Positions 25,334-35,491 of a DNA stretch of 64,000 nucleotides are shown piece after piece. Both the position numbers and the translations under genes were made by a program. Every line of letters starts with the position of its first letter. Position 1 is the first letter of the stretch. The notes below the pieces were generated by a model that saw only the letters and a program-made list of their open reading frames with translations, ran no database searches and had not been told where the DNA came from. Source of the stretch: Bradyrhizobium cenepequi (GTDB lineage: Bacteria > Pseudomonadota > Alphaproteobacteria > Rhizobiales > Xanthobacteraceae); NCBI RefSeq assembly GCF_020329485.1, contig NZ_JAGKJI010000004.1, positions 62,001 through 126,000 on the forward strand, read 5' to 3'.

Positions 25334-26490
25334 ACGATTTCGACCTGGTGCGGAAGAACCTGTTCCGCCGCAAATTGCGCGCCGTGCTGATGATCGTCTC
25401 GATCCTGATCGCCTTCATGATCTTCGGCGTGCTCGCTGGATTTTACCGCGCCTTCACGGCCGGCGAGGATCGCGCCGCCGCCGATCGAATGATCACGGTC
25501 AACAAGATCAACTTCACCCAACCGCTGCCGATCGCCTATTACAATCGTGTGCGCGCGGTGGAAGGGGTGCGGCAGGTGACCTTCGCCAATTGGTTCGGCG
25601 GCTACTATCAGGATCCGAAGAATTTCCTGATGTCGCTCGCGGTCGAGCCGACGACTTATTTCGATGTCTATCGCAGCGAGTTCGACGTTCCCCCCGACCA
25701 GCTTCAGGCCTTCATCCGCGACCGCGGCAGTGCACTGATTGGCGAATCGCTGGCGCGGAAGTGGGGCTGGAAAATCGGCGATCGCGTGCCGGTCGCGAGC
25801 AACATCTTCAGCCAGAAGAGTGGCGGACACACCTGGGACCTCACGATCGCCGGCATCGTCAAGGGCAAGGCCGATCACATCGATACCAACTTCCTGCTGT
25901 TCCAGTACGCCTATTTCGACGAGACCCGCTCGTTCGGCAAGGACACGATCGGCTGGATGATCCTGCAGACCACGTCGCCGGAGAATAATGATCGCGTGGC
26001 AAAAACGATCGACGCCATGTTCGCCAATTCCACCGCCGAGACCTCGACCGATACCGAAAAGGCGTTCGGGAAAGCGTTCGCGGCGCAGTTCGGCAACATC
26101 GCGCTGATCGTGCTCCTGGTGGTTGGTGCAGCTTTCGTCACCATCCTGATGATCGTCGGCAATACCATGGCGCTGTCGATCCGGGAGCGCACCCGAGAGA
26201 TCGGCGTGCTCAAGACACTTGGCTTTTCCGGTCCTCGGATCCTGGGGTTGGTGCTCGGCGAATCCATATTGCTGGCTCTGCTCGGCGGATTGCCGGGCCT
26301 TGCGATTGCGGCGTTGATTGCGATGGCACTGCGCGCGAGCCTTGCCAATGTCGCGCCGGCCTTTGCCCTATCGCCCGTTATCGCGCTCGAGGGAGTCGCG
26401 CTGATGATCGCGCTGGGGCTGATCACCGGGATCATTCCGGCGGTCAACGCCATGCGGCTTAAGATCGCAACCGCGCTTGGACGGGGATAG
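25330..26490 (+). CDS. FtsX-like ABC permease (first of two)
   Basis: The 386-residue permease has four membrane helices in the MacB/FtsX arrangement: one near the N-terminus, a large periplasmic domain (about residues 45-250), then three C-terminal helices. The conserved SIRERTREIGVLKTLGFSG cytoplasmic coupling helix follows the second membrane helix. GTG start overlaps the ATPase stop. The permease next door is similar in architecture but different in sequence, so the transporter is probably a heterodimer. Confidence 0.92.
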   Translation: MNDFDLVRKNLFRRKLRAVLMIVSILIAFMIFGVLAGFYRAFTAGEDRAAADRMITVNKINFTQPLPIAYYNRVRAVEGVRQVTFANWFGGYYQDPKNFLMSLAVEPTTYFDVYRSEFDVPPDQLQAFIRDRGSALIGESLARKWGWKIGDRVPVASNIFSQKSGGHTWDLTIAGIVKGKADHIDTNFLLFQYAYFDETRSFGKDTIGWMILQTTSPENNDRVAKTIDAMFANSTAETSTDTEKAFGKAFAAQFGNIALIVLLVVGAAFVTILMIVGNTMALSIRERTREIGVLKTLGFSGPRILGLVLGESILLALLGGLPGLAIAALIAMALRASLANVAPAFALSPVIALEGVALMIALGLITGIIPAVNAMRLKIATALGRG

Positions 26491-26492
26491 AG

Positions 26493-27683
26493 ATGCGCTC
26501 GCTCCTGCTGCAGGTGGCTGCCGTCACCTCCATCAACCTCAAGAGCATTACGCAGCGTCGCTGGCTATCGCTCTCAACGGTGATTGCGATCGCGCTGGTG
26601 GTGATCGTGCTGCTCGCATTCCTGGCGATGGCCAATGGATTCCAGCGCACTATCGCCGGATCCGGCGCCGATGATATCGCGATCGTGCTGCGCGCCGGCT
26701 CGCAGACGGAGATCAACAGCACCGTGAGCCGCGATCAGGTGCGGCTGATTGAGGACGGACCCGGCATTGCACGAGGCACCGACGGCAAGCCTCTGATCTC
26801 GCCGGAACTCTATCTCGTGGTCGACGGTCTCAAGCGCTCCACCAAGACCAAGGCCAACCTGCCGCTGCGCGGGATCGGCGAACAAGGCGTGGCGTTACGG
26901 AAGAACATCACCATCACCGCCGGCCGCATGTTCAATCGCGGCAGCAACGAGGTGGTTGTCGGCAAGGCGCTGCTTCGGGAATTCGAAGGATTTGATCTCG
27001 GCAGCACCGTCTCGTTCGGCGCCACGCGCTGGACCGTCGTCGGCGTGTTCGAGGCCGGCGGCAGCGTGTTCGAATCCGAGATTTGGGCCGACCTTTCGGT
27101 GGTGCAGAGCCTGTTTAACCGCAACAACATCGTTCAGACGGTGCGCGCGCGTCTCACCGGGCCGGGTGCTCTGAGTGAGCTTAAGGGCTATAGCGACAAC
27201 GATCCGCGGTTGAAGCTTGATGTCAAATCCGAAGCAACCTACTTCGCCGAGCAGGCGTCGCAGACCTCAGATCTGATCCAGAAACTCGGCTGGCCCTTGG
27301 CAATTGCGATGGCGCTAGGCGCGCTCGCAGGCGCGCTCAACACGATGTATTCGTCGGTAGCAGCCCGCGCGACGGAAATCGCGACCCTGCGCGCCATCGG
27401 CTTTGGCGGCTTTCCCGCCTTCGTCGGCACGCTGGCCGAGTCGCTACTGCTCGCCGCCGTAGGCGGCGTGCTCGGTGCCGCCGCGACATATCTGGTCTTT
27501 GATGGTGTCACGGCCTCCACCCTCGGCGGCAACTTCACGCAGGTGGTGTTCGACTTCAAGCTCAGTCCGCAGCTCATTGGTGAGGGCGTCGCACTCGCGC
27601 TGATCGTCGGGTTGATCGGTGGATTGTTTCCCGCATTCCGAGCCGCGCGCTTGCCGATCGTGGAGGGACTTTACGCACACTGA
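26493..27683 (+). CDS. FtsX-like ABC permease (second of two)
   Basis: The 396-residue permease starts 2 bp after the first permease. An N-terminal helix follows LKSITQRRWLSLSTV, then comes a periplasmic domain and three C-terminal helices. The coupling segment reads SSVAARATEIATLRAIGFGG, matching the FtsX/MacB pattern. The exporter's cargo is unknown; no peptide, lipoprotein or resistance gene is adjacent. Confidence 0.92.
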   Translation: MRSLLLQVAAVTSINLKSITQRRWLSLSTVIAIALVVIVLLAFLAMANGFQRTIAGSGADDIAIVLRAGSQTEINSTVSRDQVRLIEDGPGIARGTDGKPLISPELYLVVDGLKRSTKTKANLPLRGIGEQGVALRKNITITAGRMFNRGSNEVVVGKALLREFEGFDLGSTVSFGATRWTVVGVFEAGGSVFESEIWADLSVVQSLFNRNNIVQTVRARLTGPGALSELKGYSDNDPRLKLDVKSEATYFAEQASQTSDLIQKLGWPLAIAMALGALAGALNTMYSSVAARATEIATLRAIGFGGFPAFVGTLAESLLLAAVGGVLGAAATYLVFDGVTASTLGGNFTQVVFDFKLSPQLIGEGVALALIVGLIGGLFPAFRAARLPIVEGLYAH

Positions 27684-27957
27684 ACGTTGCTTGCTGCGCC
27701 GGCCTCAAGGCATCGGGAAGTACATTATCGACTGCCTCGGGCGACACCGCGTCGCTGGTTCTGATCGCCGCGGGTATCAGGTCAGCTTGAAAAACGCATC
27801 CGCAATCCTCCGCTGATCGCGGAGAGATGACAAACTATCTCGCGGTGCATGCGGTGTGCCCTAGCCATCGCACTGCACAACGGCCTGCGTGTAGGTGGTC
27901 CACGGCCATTGAGGTCCCGGAACGGAACCCCATATTTTCTGCAAGGGAGTCCTTGCC

Positions 27958-29352
27958 GTGCAGACCGTAAAGGCGGCCCTCGTTGCGGCGATTGCAGTCG
28001 TCGCTCTGCTTGTCTCCATCCTTCCCGGCTTAGCGGAGGAGAACCGGAGGCTTGCATTGACCATTTCGCTCGACGGAGCGATCGGACCGGCGTCGGCGAG
28101 TTACGTGAAGGACGCTTTGGTCAAGGCAGGCGAACAACGCGCCGAGATTGTCATTTTGCGTCTGAATACACCTGGCGGGCTCACCACCAGCATGCGCGAA
28201 ATCATCTCGGATGTGCTCGCTTCACCCGTTCCTGTCATAGGTTACGTCGCTCCCTCCGGCGCCCATGCCGCAAGCGCCGGGACCTACATTCTCTATGCAA
28301 CCCATATCGCGGCAATGGCGCCGGGCACCAATATCGGTGCCGCGACGCCGGTGCAGATTGGCGGTCCGATGCCGGGTCTACCGGGCACCCCGGACAAAGA
28401 CGGCAAAGATAGGAAAGATAGCGACCGCCAGAACGAGCCAAAGGATGCCATGACGGCAAAGGCGACGAATGATGCTGTCGCCTTCATCCGCAGCCTCGCC
28501 GAACTGCGTGGCCGCAATGCCGACTGGGGCGAAAAGGCGGTGCGCGAGGCCGCTACCCTCTCTGCCAACGGCGCGTTGGAGGCGCATGTCATCGACGTCG
28601 TTGCACGCGATCCGGCCGAATTGCTGGGGAAGGTCGATGGTCGCGTAATCGAGGTTCCAAGTGGCAAGACGCAACGCCTGGCGACGAAGGATGCCATCAT
28701 CGAGATTATTGATCCCGGATGGATATCCCGGTTCCTGGCGGTCATCACCGATCCCAACGTCGCGTTCATTCTCCTGATGGTTGGCATCTACGGGCTAATC
28801 TTCGAATTCATGTCCCCTGGCGCGATCGCCCCGGGAATCGTCGGCACGATCTGCCTGTTGCTCGGCCTCTACGCCCTCAATTTGCTGCCGATCAACTACG
28901 CCGGCCTCGCCTTGGCGCTGGTCGGGATCGCGCTTCTTGCCTTCGAGGCCTTCAACCCGACCGTCGTGATCGGCATCGGAGGTGTCATCGCGTTTGTACT
29001 CGGAGCAGTTATGCTCTTCAGGGCCGAAGCGCCCGGTTACCGACTGTCGTGGTGGCTCATCGCCATCGTAACGGCGACGCTGATCGGCTTTGTTTTCGTG
29101 GTGCTCGGTTCGCTTCGGCGCGCCCGCGGCGGCCCGGTACGGGTCGGAGCGCAGGCCATGCGAGGCCTATCCGCCGAGGTCCTCGATTGGTGCGAGAATG
29201 AAGGTCACGTTTTTGCGCATGGCGAGCGATGGAAAGCGCGTGGCACCGAAACCCTCAAGCCGGGCGAGGTGGTTGAGGTCGCCAACATTGTCGATCTGAC
29301 TCTGGTGGTGCGGCGCGCGCCCGTCCCGACCGGCAAGGGAGGAACATCATGA
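27958..29352 (+). CDS. NfeD-family membrane serine protease (ClpP class)
   Basis: The 464-residue protein starts at GTG 27958 after AAGGGAG. A signal sequence or helix (1-26) leads into a ClpP/crotonase-type protease domain. Its GLTTSMREI and [14 protein letters not shown] motifs place the nucleophile at Ser106. Four hydrophobic helices and a C-terminal OB-fold NfeD domain (about 390-455) complete the family layout. Archaeal homologues cleave the C-terminus of their partner stomatin through a Ser-Lys dyad. The partner slipin gene overlaps its stop by ATGA. Confidence 0.93.
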   Translation: MQTVKAALVAAIAVVALLVSILPGLAEENRRLALTISLDGAIGPASASYVKDALVKAGEQRAEIVILRLNTPGGLTTSMREIISDVLASPVPVIGYVAPSGAHAASAGTYILYATHIAAMAPGTNIGAATPVQIGGPMPGLPGTPDKDGKDRKDSDRQNEPKDAMTAKATNDAVAFIRSLAELRGRNADWGEKAVREAATLSANGALEAHVIDVVARDPAELLGKVDGRVIEVPSGKTQRLATKDAIIEIIDPGWISRFLAVITDPNVAFILLMVGIYGLIFEFMSPGAIAPGIVGTICLLLGLYALNLLPINYAGLALALVGIALLAFEAFNPTVVIGIGGVIAFVLGAVMLFRAEAPGYRLSWWLIAIVTATLIGFVFVVLGSLRRARGGPVRVGAQAMRGLSAEVLDWCENEGHVFAHGERWKARGTETLKPGEVVEVANIVDLTLVVRRAPVPTGKGGTS

Positions 29353-30110
29353 TGCTCGACTATTTGACATATGCAGCGCTCGCGCTGGTCGTGATCATTT
29401 TTTTCACGCAGGCCATTCGCATCCTGCGGGAATACGAGCGCGGCGTCATCTTCACGCTCGGCCGTTTCACCGGAGTGAAGGGCCCGGGCCTCATCATCCT
29501 CATTCCGGTCGTGCAGCAACTGGTGAAGGTCGATCTCAGGGTCATGGTGCAGGTCGTGCCACCTCAGGACGTGATTTCGCGCGACAACGTCTCGGTCAAG
29601 GTCAACGCAGTTCTCTACTTTCGCATCGTCGATCCCGAGCGCGCGATCCTCAAGGTCGGCGATTACATGGCCGCGACCAGCCAGCTCGCGCAAACCACGC
29701 TGCGCTCGGTGCTCGGCAAGCACGAACTCGACGAGATGCTCGCAGAACGCGATAGATTGAACGCCGACATCCAGGAGATCCTCGACAAGCAGACCGACGT
29801 CTGGGGCATCAAGGTCACTGGAATCGAGATCAAGGACGTCGACATTAACGAAACCATGGTACGCGCGATCGCCAAGCAGGCGGAGGCGGAACGGCTGCGA
29901 CGCGCCAAAGTGATCAATGCGATGGGCGAGCAGCAGGCCGCAGAAAAGCTCGTCGAAGCTGGCCGGATCATCGCCCAGGAGCCACAGGCGATGCAGCTAC
30001 GCTATTTCGCAGCGCTGCACGATATCGCCGGCGAACGGTCCTCGACCGTGGTCTTTCCGCTCCCGATGAATCTGTTTGACCACCTTGGTCTGCGGAAGGA
30101 TTCAGCGTGA
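29349..30110 (+). CDS. Slipin (stomatin/SPFH-domain protein)
   Basis: The 253-residue protein has an N-terminal membrane helix (about 3-20), the slipin hallmark [22 protein letters not shown], and an SPFH domain with [19 protein letters not shown]. An Ala/Glu-rich coiled coil ([17 protein letters not shown]) leads to a short hydrophobic C-terminal part with [10 protein letters not shown], the type of segment cut by NfeD proteases. It overlaps the NfeD gene and should act as a membrane scaffold with it. Confidence 0.94.
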   Translation: MMLDYLTYAALALVVIIFFTQAIRILREYERGVIFTLGRFTGVKGPGLIILIPVVQQLVKVDLRVMVQVVPPQDVISRDNVSVKVNAVLYFRIVDPERAILKVGDYMAATSQLAQTTLRSVLGKHELDEMLAERDRLNADIQEILDKQTDVWGIKVTGIEIKDVDINETMVRAIAKQAEAERLRRAKVINAMGEQQAAEKLVEAGRIIAQEPQAMQLRYFAALHDIAGERSSTVVFPLPMNLFDHLGLRKDSA

Positions 30111-30121
30111 CCCCAGTCCAG

Positions 30122-31012
30122 TCATTTGCCCGAAGGGCTAACGGGTTCCAGGCTGCGCAGCCAAGCAAGCCGGGCGATGGCACGCTGGGCCAGCATCTGC
30201 AGAAGCTCGAGACGTGTCGGATCGTCCGAGCGTTCGGCACCGTCCAGATAGGCGTCGGTCAGAGCCTCGGCGATGGTTTGGGCATCAGTCTCCTGCAACG
30301 CAGCAGGAAACGATCCTAATCCCGCGGCTCGGGTCGACATCAGTTGGGCCTCTTCGCAAAGCTCGTGGACGCGGCTCCGCGAATGTCCTTGGAGGCGCGC
30401 CTCGAGATCCGCGAGCCGCACAGCCAGACGGGATTCCAGGGCGCCGGCATCCACCTGAGCGATAGCGTCAGCAGCCCCCTCACTCGTGCGCTCCTTGTGC
30501 TCGCGGCGATAAGCGCTGCGGCGTTCCTTGCGCAAGGTCGCCACGTGCACAAGCTCCTCCCGTGCCATAGCTTCGGCGGCCTTCCTGATCTCGAGATCGG
30601 CGGTGAACGCCGCGATATAGGACCAGAAGGCAAACGCGCGCTCCTCATTGCGCACGGCCATCGCAAGGGCGCGGTAAGGGGTTATTAACCGCGACGCCTT
30701 GATCTCCGTCATGGCCTCGACATCGAAGGTCTCCGGTGCGTCCCAGCGTACGAGCGCCGGATCAGGGGCCTTGCCGCGTCGGGACTGCGACCAACGTGTC
30801 ACGCTATCGACATGCTCGCGCTCGGCGGCCGCAAGCTGGGCGAAGACCGCCGCGAGATCCGCTCTGTTCTGCGCCTGCATGTCTTCGGCAAGCCCGGAAT
30901 AGCGATCCGCAGCTTCCTTTTCCATCGCGCTGGCAAGCGCAAACAGCTCTTCCAGCGAATGCAAGGTTCCTGCCGGTTCGTTCTTCAACAGCAACGTTCG
31001 CATCAACAGCAT
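30122..31012 (-). CDS. Ferritin-like (rubrerythrin-type) protein, two-domain
   Basis: The 296-residue protein starts at ATG 31012, preceded by AGGTGG. Residues about 20-85 show a ferritin-like helix pair, with EKEAADRY and AEREHVDSV matching the ExxH-type iron ligands. A second set lies at about 125-180 (RNEERAFAFWSYI and AREELVHVATLRKERR). The C-terminal third is helical and unassigned. It may be a di-iron rubrerythrin-type redox or iron-handling protein; no rubredoxin Cys4 centre is present. It is divergent from nosR across a FixK/FNR-type box. Confidence 0.75.
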   Translation of the reverse strand: MLLMRTLLLKNEPAGTLHSLEELFALASAMEKEAADRYSGLAEDMQAQNRADLAAVFAQLAAAEREHVDSVTRWSQSRRGKAPDPALVRWDAPETFDVEAMTEIKASRLITPYRALAMAVRNEERAFAFWSYIAAFTADLEIRKAAEAMAREELVHVATLRKERRSAYRREHKERTSEGAADAIAQVDAGALESRLAVRLADLEARLQGHSRSRVHELCEEAQLMSTRAAGLGSFPAALQETDAQTIAEALTDAYLDGAERSDDPTRLELLQMLAQRAIARLAWLRSLEPVSPSGK

Positions 31013-31033
31013 GAACCACCTGCATAGCTGCGC

Positions 31034-31047
31034 TTGATCTAGAGCAA
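31034..31047. promoter_or_regulatory. FixK/FNR-type box upstream of nosR
   Basis: TTGAT-CTAG-AGCAA matches the TTGAT-N4-ATCAA consensus at nine of ten positions. With the usual -41.5 spacing the nosR transcript would begin near 31082, and a TAGATA at 31070-31075 sits where a -10 belongs. The nosR ATG is then about 135 bases downstream. The ferritin-like gene starts only 21 bases to the left, too close for the same type of activation. Confidence 0.6.
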
Positions 31048-31216
31048 ACTCGAGCGTTCCCCTTGCGACTAGATAGCCGACCACAACGGGAGTCAACTTG
31101 CGGTGATTGGATCGGTGCTCCTGGGGCTGTCAGCGCTGACGGCCCCTTCTCCAGATCCAGCGTGTCATGGAATTCGCGCCCGATTTCGGGCGCGCGAGTC
31201 TGTTTTGGGGTGCCTC

Positions 31217-33553
31217 ATGGCCCGGAATTCGTCCGTCGTCCGGCGACGGGTTGCCGCACTCGCGCTGGCCATGATCGTCGCAGTCGGCGTCACCCTCTGG
31301 ACGAGCGCGGCCCTGGCCGCGAGCGATCTGGTCACCTACCTACCAAAAGCCCAACCCAGCGACTTTTTCGCAAATGCGGATCGATTCGGTCCGCCGCAGG
31401 GTGACCCGCCAATTGTTCCGGTTTATCGCGGCGACCAGCTGCAGGGCTTTGTCTATCTCAACTCGGATTTCGCCAATTCAGTCGGCTATTCGGGCAAGCC
31501 GATCCACATCCTGGTCGGCATCGACCCCGACGGCACCGTCAGGGGCTTAAAGCTCGTCGACCACAAGGAGCCGATCGTCCTGATCGGAATTCCGCAGCCG
31601 CGCATCGTCGCCGCCCTGAACAGCCTGATCGGCAAGGACATGAAGCCGATTGCGCAAGGTGCGGAGCGGCCGCCGCAGGTCGACATCGTCAGCGGCGCGA
31701 CCGTGACCGTGCTCGTCATGAGCGACAGCGTCGTGCGCTCCGCGGTGCGGCTGATCCGGACCGGACGAATCGGTGGAGGAAGCGCCGCTCCCGCTGCGGC
31801 GCTGCCGCCGGTCACAAAGACGCTTGATCTCGGGCAAAGCGAGATTCGCGACTGGGCCAGTCTTGTCGGCGACGGCTCGGTGCGGCGGCTGCACCTGACG
31901 ATCGGCGAGGTCAATGACGCATTCGCGAAATCAGGAAACACGGCTGCCGCACAGAACCCTGAAGCGGGCCAGGCCGATGATACCTTCGTCGACCTCTATG
32001 TCGCACTTGCCAGCGCCCCGACGATCGGCCGCAGCCTGCTCGGCGACGACGGCTATGAGAGACTGAAGGAGCGCCTGCAGCCGGGACAGCAGGCGATCAT
32101 TATCGCTGGCGACGGCGTCTACTCCTTCAAGGGTTCGGCTTATGTGCGAGGCGGCATTTTCGACCGCGTCGAAATCCTTCAGGAGGGCTCCAGCACCCGC
32201 TTTCGCGACCGCAATCATACGCGCCTGGGCACGCTGGCCGCCGCCGGCGCGCCGGACTTCCGCGAAATCGGCTTGTTCGTCACGCCGCCCGAATTCACGC
32301 TCGACCCGACGCAGCCCTGGGAACTGCAGCTGCTCGTGCAGAGAAATGTCGGCGGCCGCGACAAGGCATTCCTCACTTTCGATCTCGATTACAATCTGCC
32401 TGATCGCTACCTGCGGCGCGAGCAACGTGCTGTGACGGTGCCCTCCAACGCACCTGTGCCCGCGACGCAGACCTCCGTCCCCGCCGCGCAGGTTTCGCTG
32501 CCAGCGGACGATGGCGAAGAACCACTGTGGATGCGGATCTGGCGTTCGCAACCGGTCTCGATCGCGATCGCGGCCATAGCGTTGGTCGTACTGACCGCCA
32601 TCTTCTTCTTTCAGAACATCCTGGTGCGACGGCCGACGCTCTACACCTGGGTTCGCCGCTTCTATCTCGCTTTCGTGCTGATCTGGCTCGGCTGGTACGC
32701 CAACGCGCAGCTCTCCGTCGTCAATGTCGTGACCTTCATCAACGCGCTGGTGACCGGCTTCCACTGGGAATTCTTCCTCGCCGCCCCGCTGATCTTCATC
32801 CTGTGGTCGGCATCCGCGGCTGCACTTCTATTCTGGGGGCGAGGTCCATTCTGTGGATGGCTGTGCCCGTTCGGTGCCCTGCAGGAACTCACCAATACGG
32901 TCGCAAAATGGCTCAAGGTACCGCAGATCACGGTGCCCTGGGGTCTTCACGAACGCCTCTGGCCAATCAAGTACGTTATCTTCCTCGCCCTGTTCGGTCT
33001 TTCGCTCTACTCCGTTGCGCTTGCCGAGACCTTCGCGGAAGTCGAACCGTTCAAGACGGCGATCATCCTGAAATTCGCCCGCAGCTGGCCGTTTGTCGCC
33101 TATGCGGGCGGATTGCTCTTCATCGGCCTGTTCATTGAGCGCTTCTTCTGCCGCTACCTCTGCCCGCTCGGCGCCGCACTTGCGATCCCCGGCCGGATCC
33201 GGACTTTCGAATGGCTGCGCCGCTGGAAAGAGTGCGGATCGCCCTGCCAGCGCTGCGCCAAGGAATGCCCCGTGCAGTCGATCCATCCCGAAGGACACAT
33301 CAACGTCAACGAATGTATCTACTGCATGCACTGCCAGGAACTCTATTACGACGACCAGCGCTGCCCGCACATGATCCAGGTGCGGCTCAAGCGCGAGAAG
33401 TTCCAGGCCATGTCATCGCCTTCGATGCGTGCCGGCGGAGCCGGACCCAACACCATCATCACACACGCGGGCAAGCCGGTGCCGCTGCCGGCTACTGCGC
33501 GCTCACAAGTTCTAACCAGCCGTTCACACAAAGGAGACGAACATGGCCAGTGA
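31217..33553 (+). CDS. nosR: NosR, membrane flavo-iron-sulfur protein for N2O reductase
   Basis: From ATG 31217 the protein has 778 residues. A signal helix leads to a periplasmic FMN-binding domain with the flavinylation motif SGATVTV, whose Thr is the expected FMN site. Membrane helices follow, containing the CxxxCP motifs FCGWLCPFG and [11 protein letters not shown]-terminal ferredoxin-like part carries [13 protein letters not shown] and CIYCMHCQ, binding two [4Fe-4S] clusters. NosR is required for nosZ expression and passes electrons from quinol toward NosZ. Its end overlaps nosZ by 11 bp. Confidence 0.97.
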   Translation: MARNSSVVRRRVAALALAMIVAVGVTLWTSAALAASDLVTYLPKAQPSDFFANADRFGPPQGDPPIVPVYRGDQLQGFVYLNSDFANSVGYSGKPIHILVGIDPDGTVRGLKLVDHKEPIVLIGIPQPRIVAALNSLIGKDMKPIAQGAERPPQVDIVSGATVTVLVMSDSVVRSAVRLIRTGRIGGGSAAPAAALPPVTKTLDLGQSEIRDWASLVGDGSVRRLHLTIGEVNDAFAKSGNTAAAQNPEAGQADDTFVDLYVALASAPTIGRSLLGDDGYERLKERLQPGQQAIIIAGDGVYSFKGSAYVRGGIFDRVEILQEGSSTRFRDRNHTRLGTLAAAGAPDFREIGLFVTPPEFTLDPTQPWELQLLVQRNVGGRDKAFLTFDLDYNLPDRYLRREQRAVTVPSNAPVPATQTSVPAAQVSLPADDGEEPLWMRIWRSQPVSIAIAAIALVVLTAIFFFQNILVRRPTLYTWVRRFYLAFVLIWLGWYANAQLSVVNVVTFINALVTGFHWEFFLAAPLIFILWSASAAALLFWGRGPFCGWLCPFGALQELTNTVAKWLKVPQITVPWGLHERLWPIKYVIFLALFGLSLYSVALAETFAEVEPFKTAIILKFARSWPFVAYAGGLLFIGLFIERFFCRYLCPLGAALAIPGRIRTFEWLRRWKECGSPCQRCAKECPVQSIHPEGHINVNECIYCMHCQELYYDDQRCPHMIQVRLKREKFQAMSSPSMRAGGAGPNTIITHAGKPVPLPATARSQVLTSRSHKGDEHGQ

Positions 33554-35489
33554 GAAGCATGACGACGACAAGCCAACGACGATCAGCCGTCGTCAGATCG
33601 TGGGAACAGCCGCGATCGGCGCCGCCGGCATTGCCGGTGGGTTGAGCCTCAGCAGGGGCCTTGCGCCCGAGCCGGCTGCGGCACAGACCAAGGCGGCGCC
33701 GGCACGCGCCGGCGGCCTGAAGTCGGAGATCGCGCCCGGCGAGCTCGACGAATATTACGTGTTCTTCTCTAGCGGCCAGACCGGTGAAGTCCGCATCATC
33801 GGCATGCCGTCGATGCGCGAATTGATGCGCATTCCGGTGTTCAACCGCTGCAGCGCAACCGGCTGGGGCCAGACCAACGAGAGCCGCAAGATCATGACCG
33901 AGGGCCTGATGCCCGAGACGCGGGAGCGGCTGAAGGACCGGCTCGGGATCTGGATGAACGGTGACTGCCATCACCCGCATATGTCGTTCACGGACGGCAC
34001 CTATGACGGCCGCTACGTCTTCATCAACGACAAGGCAAATACGCGGCTCGCCCGCATTCGCACCGATATCATGAAGTGCGACAAGATCATCGAGATTCCC
34101 AACCAGTACACGATCCACGGCATGCGCCCCCAGAAATATCCGCGCACCGGATATCTGTTCTGCAACGGCGAATACGAAGTGCCGCTGCCGAACGATGGCA
34201 AGGTACTGGACGACAAGAGCAAGTACTGGTCGATCTTTTCCGCCGTCGACGGCGACACCATGAAGGTCGCCTGGCAGGTGATGGTCGATGGCAACCTCGA
34301 CAATACCGACTGCGACTACCAGGGCAAATATGCATTCTCGACCTGCTACAACTCCGAGAAGGGCGTGACGCTTGCCGAAATGACAGCGAGCGAGCAGGAC
34401 TGGGTCGTCGTCTTCAACATCAAGCGGATCGAAGAGGCGGTCAAGAAAGGCGACTACAAGGAGATGAACGGCGTGCCCGTGATCGACGGGCGGCACGGTT
34501 CGGCCTACACGCGCTATGTTCCCGTATCCAACAGCCCTCACGGGCTGAACACCGCGCCTGACGGCATCCATGTCGTCGCCAACGGCAAGCTCGCGCCGAC
34601 CGTAAGCGTCATCGACGTACGCCTGCTCGACCAGGTGTTCGACGACAAGATCAAGCCGCGCGATGCTGTGGTCGCCGAGCCCGAACTCGGCTTAGGCCCG
34701 CTGCATACGGCTTTCGATGGCAAGGGTAACGCATACACCACGCTGTTCCTCGACAGCCAGGTGTGCAAGTGGAACATCGATCAAGCCAAGCGAGCGTTCA
34801 AGGGCGAGAAGGTCAACCCGATCATCCAGAAGCTCGACGTCCATTATCAGCCGGGTCACAACCATGCCTCGATGGGCGAGACCAAGGAGGCCGACGGCAA
34901 ATGGCTCTTGTCGTTGAACAAGTTCTCCAAGGACCGCTTCCTCAATGTCGGTCCGCTCAAGCCCGAGAACGATCAACTGATCGACATCTCAGCCGACCGC
35001 ATGCGCCTCGTCCATGACGGTCCAAGCTTCGCCGAGCCCCATGATGCCGTGATCGTGCACCGTTCGAAGCTGGAAGGCCGCGTTCTCAGCATCTGGAAGC
35101 GCGACGATCCGTTCTTCGAGGACGCGCGCAAACAGGCGGCGGCCGACGGCGTCACGCTCGAGAGCGACGCCAAGGTCATCCGCGACGGCAACAAGGTGCG
35201 GGTCTACATGTATTCCGCCGCGCCCGCCTTCGCGCTCGACACGTTCGAGGTCAATCAAGGCGACGAGGTGACCGTCTATGTCACCAACATCGACGACGTC
35301 GAGGACCTGACCCACGGCTTCTGCATCGTCAACTACGGCATCAACATGGAGATCGACTCGCAGCAGACGTCGTCGGTGACCTTCGTCGCCGACAAGCCGG
35401 GTGTCTATTGGTACTTCTGCACCTGGTTCTGCCACGCCATGCACATGGAAATGCGCGGGCGCATGCTGGTGCATCCGCGAAACGCGTGA
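33543..35489 (+). CDS. nosZ: Nitrous-oxide reductase NosZ
   Basis: The 648-residue enzyme reduces N2O to N2 in the periplasm. A Tat signal ([13 protein letters not shown]) marks it as a clade I enzyme. All seven CuZ histidine segments are visible: [38 protein letters not shown] and EPHDAV. The CuA cupredoxin domain at the C-terminus has DLTHGF and [12 protein letters not shown], giving the two Cys, two His, Met and Trp ligands. ATG 33543 follows AAAGGAGA. No ligand is missing, so it should be active. Confidence 0.98.
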   Translation: MASEKHDDDKPTTISRRQIVGTAAIGAAGIAGGLSLSRGLAPEPAAAQTKAAPARAGGLKSEIAPGELDEYYVFFSSGQTGEVRIIGMPSMRELMRIPVFNRCSATGWGQTNESRKIMTEGLMPETRERLKDRLGIWMNGDCHHPHMSFTDGTYDGRYVFINDKANTRLARIRTDIMKCDKIIEIPNQYTIHGMRPQKYPRTGYLFCNGEYEVPLPNDGKVLDDKSKYWSIFSAVDGDTMKVAWQVMVDGNLDNTDCDYQGKYAFSTCYNSEKGVTLAEMTASEQDWVVVFNIKRIEEAVKKGDYKEMNGVPVIDGRHGSAYTRYVPVSNSPHGLNTAPDGIHVVANGKLAPTVSVIDVRLLDQVFDDKIKPRDAVVAEPELGLGPLHTAFDGKGNAYTTLFLDSQVCKWNIDQAKRAFKGEKVNPIIQKLDVHYQPGHNHASMGETKEADGKWLLSLNKFSKDRFLNVGPLKPENDQLIDISADRMRLVHDGPSFAEPHDAVIVHRSKLEGRVLSIWKRDDPFFEDARKQAAADGVTLESDAKVIRDGNKVRVYMYSAAPAFALDTFEVNQGDEVTVYVTNIDDVEDLTHGFCIVNYGINMEIDSQQTSSVTFVADKPGVYWYFCTWFCHAMHMEMRGRMLVHPRNA

Positions 35490-35491
35490 CC

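Noticed and set aside
31090..31110. TTGCGGTGATTGGA near the nosR start as a second NnrR box
   Set aside because: Only the left half matches TTGCG; the right half does not end in CAA, so symmetry is absent.
31931..32764. A 277-codon minus-strand frame inside nosR
   Set aside because: NosR is certain on the opposite strand; this frame has no domain or start signal.
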